From: Actinoplanes cyaneus
GTDB lineage: Bacteria; Actinomycetota; Actinomycetes; Mycobacteriales; Micromonosporaceae
Reading direction: 5' to 3'
Assembly (NCBI RefSeq): GCF_016862095.1
Contig: NZ_BOMH01000084.1
Coordinates: 1-40,135, forward strand
Length of the DNA stretch: 40,135 nucleotides
This document shows positions 38,801-40,135 of the stretch, piece after piece (position 1 is the stretch's first letter; every line of letters begins with the position of its first letter). The notes beneath the pieces were generated by a model, which did not search any database, had not been told where the DNA came from, and was given only the letters and a program-made list of their open reading frames with translations. A program made the position numbers and the translations under genes.

Positions 38801-40135
38801 CACCGGTGCCGCCGGCGACCAGCACCGTGCCGCGGGGCTGCCAAGCGGCGCCGAGCGGGGCCGGCGCGTGCTCGATGCGGCGCACGAGGATCCCGCCGCC
38901 GCGCACCGCGGCCTGGTCCTCGGCGCCCAGCGCGCCGGAGAGCACCGCGGCGACGCGGCCCTCCGCCCGGCGGTCGAGGTCGGCCGGCAGGTCGAGCAGG
39001 CCGCCCCAGAACTCGGGGTGCTCCAGCGCGGCGGCCCGTCCGAGGCCCCACAGCTGCGCCTGGTCCACGTCGGCCGCGCCGTCGGCCCGGCCGGTCGCCA
39101 CCGCACCACGGGTGACCAGCCACAACGGCGCGGTGACGGCGGCCGTCGCCAGCGATCGGATCAGCTCCGCGGCCTCCTGCGGGCCGGCCGGTGCGGCGAG
39201 GATCCCGCCGGCCTCGCGCACGTCGGTGACCACGGTGGCGCCGAGCCGCTCCAGCATTGCCGCCAGCGTGTCGTCGCCGATCACGGCCCAGGAGCCGGAC
39301 AGTCGCACCGGGCCCGGGTCGGTGACCGGTTCCCAGGTGACCCGGTACCGCCAGCCGTCCACGGTGGCCCGCTCGCGGCCCTGCGCGCGCCAGCCGGCCA
39401 GCGCCGGGAGCACGCCGTCCAGGGCGGATTCGGTCACGCCGAGCTGAGCGGCGAGGCCGGACAGGTCACCCTCCTCGACCCGGCTCCAGAAGCCCGCCTC
39501 GACCGGGTCCGCGGCGGCAGCGCGGAACTCCAGCCAGTACCGCTGCCGCTGGAAGGAGTAGGTGGGCAGCTCGGCGGGCTCGACGCCGACGAACAGCGCG
39601 TTCCAGTCCACCGGTACGCCGTTGACCCACAGCCGAGCCAGTCCGCTCAGCGCCGTGGTCACCTCGTCGCGGTCCCGCCGCAGCAGCGGCACCGCGTCCT
39701 CCACCATCGCCGACAGCACCGCGTCCGGACCGAGCTCGACGAAACGGACGTCGTCGTGTGCCGCGACGGCGTCGGCGAACCGCACGGTGTCCCGCACGTG
39801 CGCCACCCAGTAGGCCGGATCCGACCAGCGCTCGTGGCCTGGCTGGAACGTCAACCCGGCGACCACCGCGCGGAACTCGGCCAGCATCGGCTCCATCAAC
39901 CGCGAATGGAACGCATGACTGGTCCGCAACCGTCGCGTCTTCCAAGCGCCCTGCTCGACCGCCGCAACATCTGCCTCGTGACCAGAAACGACCACCGCGG
40001 TCGGACCGTTGACCGCCGCGATGTCGACATCCGGGAACGCCGTGCGGACGTCGGCCTCCGACGCCTGCACGGCCAGCATCACGCCACCGGCCGGCAGCGC
40101 CTGCATCAACCGGCCGCGGACGGTCACCAGCGTCA
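32811..40135 (-). CDS. Type I modular PKS, 5'-truncated (PKS-A): partial AT-KR-ACP / KS-AT-DH-KR-ACP
   Basis: The protein extends a polyketide chain by two malonyl units. The 5' end lies beyond the right edge: the first visible residues (TLVTVRGRLMQALP) are already inside an acyltransferase, and the GTG at 40127 is an internal Val codon, not a start. About 2,440 residues are visible, ending at a TAG (32811-32813). Domain order is: AT C-terminal part, A-type KR, ACP, then KS, malonyl AT, DH, B-type KR, ACP. After the last ACP comes a helical C-terminal docking region ending in DEEMFAFIDKELGL, typical of PKS subunits that hand over to a coiled-coil N-terminus. All catalytic residues checked are intact. 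PKS-B follows after 308 bp in the same direction and begins with a compatible coiled-coil N-terminus, so PKS-A probably acts just before it. Family and domain calls are firm; the order of action is inferred. Confidence 0.97.
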   Translation of the reverse strand, partial: TLVTVRGRLMQALPAGGVMLAVQASEADVRTAFPDVDIAAVNGPTAVVVSGHEADVAAVEQGAWKTRRLRTSHAFHSRLMEPMLAEFRAVVAGLTFQPGHERWSDPAYWVAHVRDTVRFADAVAAHDDVRFVELGPDAVLSAMVEDAVPLLRRDRDEVTTALSGLARLWVNGVPVDWNALFVGVEPAELPTYSFQRQRYWLEFRAAAADPVEAGFWSRVEEGDLSGLAAQLGVTESALDGVLPALAGWRAQGRERATVDGWRYRVTWEPVTDPGPVRLSGSWAVIGDDTLAAMLERLGATVVTDVREAGGILAAPAGPQEAAELIRSLATAAVTAPLWLVTRGAVATGRADGAADVDQAQLWGLGRAAALEHPEFWGGLLDLPADLDRRAEGRVAAVLSGALGAEDQAAVRGGGILVRRIEHAPAPLGAAWQPRGTVLVAGGTGGLGSQVARWAAANGAERLILVSRRGGATDVPNAEVHACDLADRDAVAALLAEVGPVDAVIHAAGVSEDVTIVDAGPDHLDRVIRGKVDGARHLDELAGDVDAFVVFSSISGIWGSVGQAAYGAANAALDALVTRRRAAGRPGTAISWGPWAQVGMAAGTEVAAQLRRRGLDPMAPQLALTALAHAVGVGEGTVTIADVRWSDFLPLFTATRARPFFDRLPEAAAVTAAPASQSELAERLTGMTEAERQRTVLDVVRTEVAAALGHTSAAAIEPGRAFKELGFDSLTAVELRNRLRSSTGLALPATLAFDHPDSARLASYVREKLVGEAAPQPRAEAAAVTGDDPIVIVGMGLRLPGGVETPEQYWELVAAGRDGIGQFPADRGWDIDRLYHPDPDHPGTTYAREGGFLYQAAEFDAGLFGISPREATAMDPQQRLLLETSWEAFESAGVNPLGLRGEAVGVFVGASFMGYGNGPGESVDGLEGHMLTGTASSVMSGRVAYTFGLEGPAVTVDTACSSSLVALHLAGQALRSGECSMALVGGVTVMPNADVFVEFSRQRGLSPDGRCKSFGAAADGTGWSEGAGMLLVERLSDARRNGHEILAVVRGTAVNQDGASNGLTAPNGPAQQRVIRAALAAAGLSTSDVDAVEAHGTGTTLGDPIEAQALLATYGQDRSQPLWLGSVKSNIGHTQAAAGVAGIAKMVLALRNEVLPATLHASEKSPHVDWSAGEIELLTEARPWERGERVRRAGVSAFGVSGTNAHVVLEEAPAADPEPAVTDLPVVPVPVSGHSDAALQAQLDRVRQVTGDPRRIGAAAATRAALPYRAVLLGDAVVRGVSSPARLGFLFTGQGSQRAGMGQGLYEVFPVFAEAFDRVALHVDQHLDRPLSVVLADEELIHRTGYAQPAIFAVEVALHALLDSWGVRPDVLVGHSIGEIAAAHVSGVLSLADAATLVTARGRLMQALPDGGVMLAVQAPEAEVRAAFPDVDIAAVNGPTAVVVSGHEQDVAAVEQSAWKTRRLRTSHAFHSRLMEPMLDEFRTVVAGLTFAPGHGRWSDPAYWVAHVRDTVRFADAVAQAGDDVRFVELGPDAVLSAMVDDAVPLLRRGRDEVTTALTALATLFAGGTAVEWTALHEGVRPAALPTYAFQRSRYWITPSRGAGDLRAAGLDTTDHPLLGAVVPLAGGDGAVLTGSLSLRTHPWLADHVVSGVALLPGTALLDLALRAGTGTVEELTLHAPLVVPEQGTVQLQITVNGRDLRIHSRTDQGEWLHHATGTLGAASAPVPANLAVWPPAGATSVPIDDLYPSLSDLGLDYGPAFRGLQAVWKRGGDLYAEVALNDEQQRTAPRFGVHPALLDASLHALAVADGDDEAVARIPFSWTDVTVYATGADRLRVRITDTLRLEAFTATGAPVLTAGSLVMRPAPSAQPGVSDLYAVDWVPVPTPEAGRAIGWTVIGTSVPQLPVVPADDRTILLYAGDVPADRTAAELRRVLEVVQRTLATTATLVVLTADTLAGTAVRGLLRSAQQENPGRVRIVGVDEKSWAAVPAALAADEPEVSLRGGELLAPRLARTTTGRPASFGAGPVLITGASGTLAGHVARHLVAHHGVRSLVLLSRSGGGAHLAEELDAEVTLVAADVADRDALARVLAEHPVTAVVHTAGVLDDGIVEQLTPDRLDRVLTPKVEGALHLHELTRDKNLSAFVLFSSASATFGTPGQANYAAANAFLEALAQHRRDLGLPGHALAWGPWAEGGMAGALDESARQRMARSGTLTFDVPRGLAAFDAAVGATEAAVLPIRLDLAAVRASGEIPHLLRGLVRPAAARAGTVAPAEPVGQRLAGLTPEARQEFLLDLVHRHVAAVLGYADGQPIEPTRGFLDLGFDSLTAVELRNGLSTATGLRLPATVIFDYPTPQDLAAHLRDALTPAAPVLPALEELDRFEAAVSADGLDQAVREKIADRLRKLLAGLQPTGDDEVTERLDDASDEEMFAFIDKELGL
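32980..37779 (-). other. PKS-A second module: KS-AT(malonyl)-DH-KR(B)-ACP
   Basis: The KS active-site Cys (DTACSS) is at 37257-37259, with the EAHGTGT and KSNIGHT histidines present. The AT is malonyl-type (GHSIGE, HAFH). The DH has the HxxxGxxxxP motif (His at 35193-35195, HVVSGVALLP) and the second-half DASLH motif, so it looks active. The KR carries LDD (AGVLDDG) and Tyr at 33645-33647, giving B-type. The ACP serine is at 33156-33158. Predicted outcome is a trans double bond. Confidence 0.92.
37780..40135 (-). other. PKS-A first visible module (partial): AT(malonyl)-KR(A1)-ACP
   Basis: The AT is malonyl-type: the HAFH motif and the QALPAGGVML stretch are visible, while the GHSxGE serine lies outside the window. 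A dimerization-like helical element (FWSRVEEGDLSGLAAQLG, near 39390-39500) follows the AT. The KR has an NADPH motif of AGGTGGLG type and a catalytic Tyr at 38439-38441. Trp sits eight residues before that Tyr and Gln three before, with no LDD motif, so it is A1-type (L-hydroxyl). The ACP serine (LGFDSL) is at 37950-37952. Predicted outcome is a beta-hydroxyl. Confidence 0.9.

Noticed and set aside
40125..40127. GTG at 40127 as the start of PKS-A
   Set aside because: The frame continues to the window edge, and the residues before it (TL) and after it fit the interior of an acyltransferase, so this is an internal valine codon.

Overview
The window is the interior of a large modular type I polyketide synthase (PKS) locus. 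The very high GC content, strong third-position GC bias, GTG start codons and a rare TTA leucine codon point to an actinomycete (Actinomycetota, Streptomyces-like or a rarer filamentous genus). The sequence does not fix the genus. Almost every base codes on the minus strand. Both window ends cut through PKS genes, so the loading module, the thioesterase, tailoring genes and any regulator genes lie outside.

In transcription order (right to left) there are five PKS genes. PKS-A (right edge to 32811, 5' truncated) holds the end of a malonyl/KR module and a malonyl/DH-KR module. PKS-B (32502-28288) is one malonyl/KR module. PKS-C (28284-19576) holds two methylmalonyl modules, the second with a dead ketoreductase. 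PKS-D (19480-5396) holds three malonyl modules: KR, DH-KR, DH-KR. PKS-E (5341 to the left edge, 3' truncated) holds a malonyl/DH-KR module and the start of another ketosynthase. No enoylreductase, thioesterase or loading domain is visible. The only gap over 300 bp is 32503-32810. It carries a 47-bp motif block that recurs in the 95-bp gap before PKS-D.

If the proteins act in gene order, the successive beta-carbon outcomes are: hydroxyl (A1-type KR), trans-alkene, hydroxyl (A1), methyl plus hydroxyl (A2), methyl plus ketone, hydroxyl (A1), alkene, alkene, alkene, then an unseen module. The segment would therefore combine a polyol/propionate stretch containing a ketone with a conjugated triene or longer polyene. 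That suggests a polyene-type macrolide, macrolactam or linear polyene, but the product cannot be named from this window.

The most interesting signals are: (i) a shared repeat motif in the two longer intergenic gaps, suggesting promoters before PKS-B and PKS-D and two co-regulated units, B-C and D-E; (ii) a single in-frame TTA codon in PKS-E; (iii) loss of the usual SNxTG-containing segment from every malonyl AT whose region is visible, in several length classes, while the two methylmalonyl ATs keep it; (iv) a ketoreductase lacking Tyr, Lys and Asn but keeping the Trp/His pair of A2 enzymes; (v) near-identical AT and KR stretches shared between modules of different architecture, a trace of recombination between modules.
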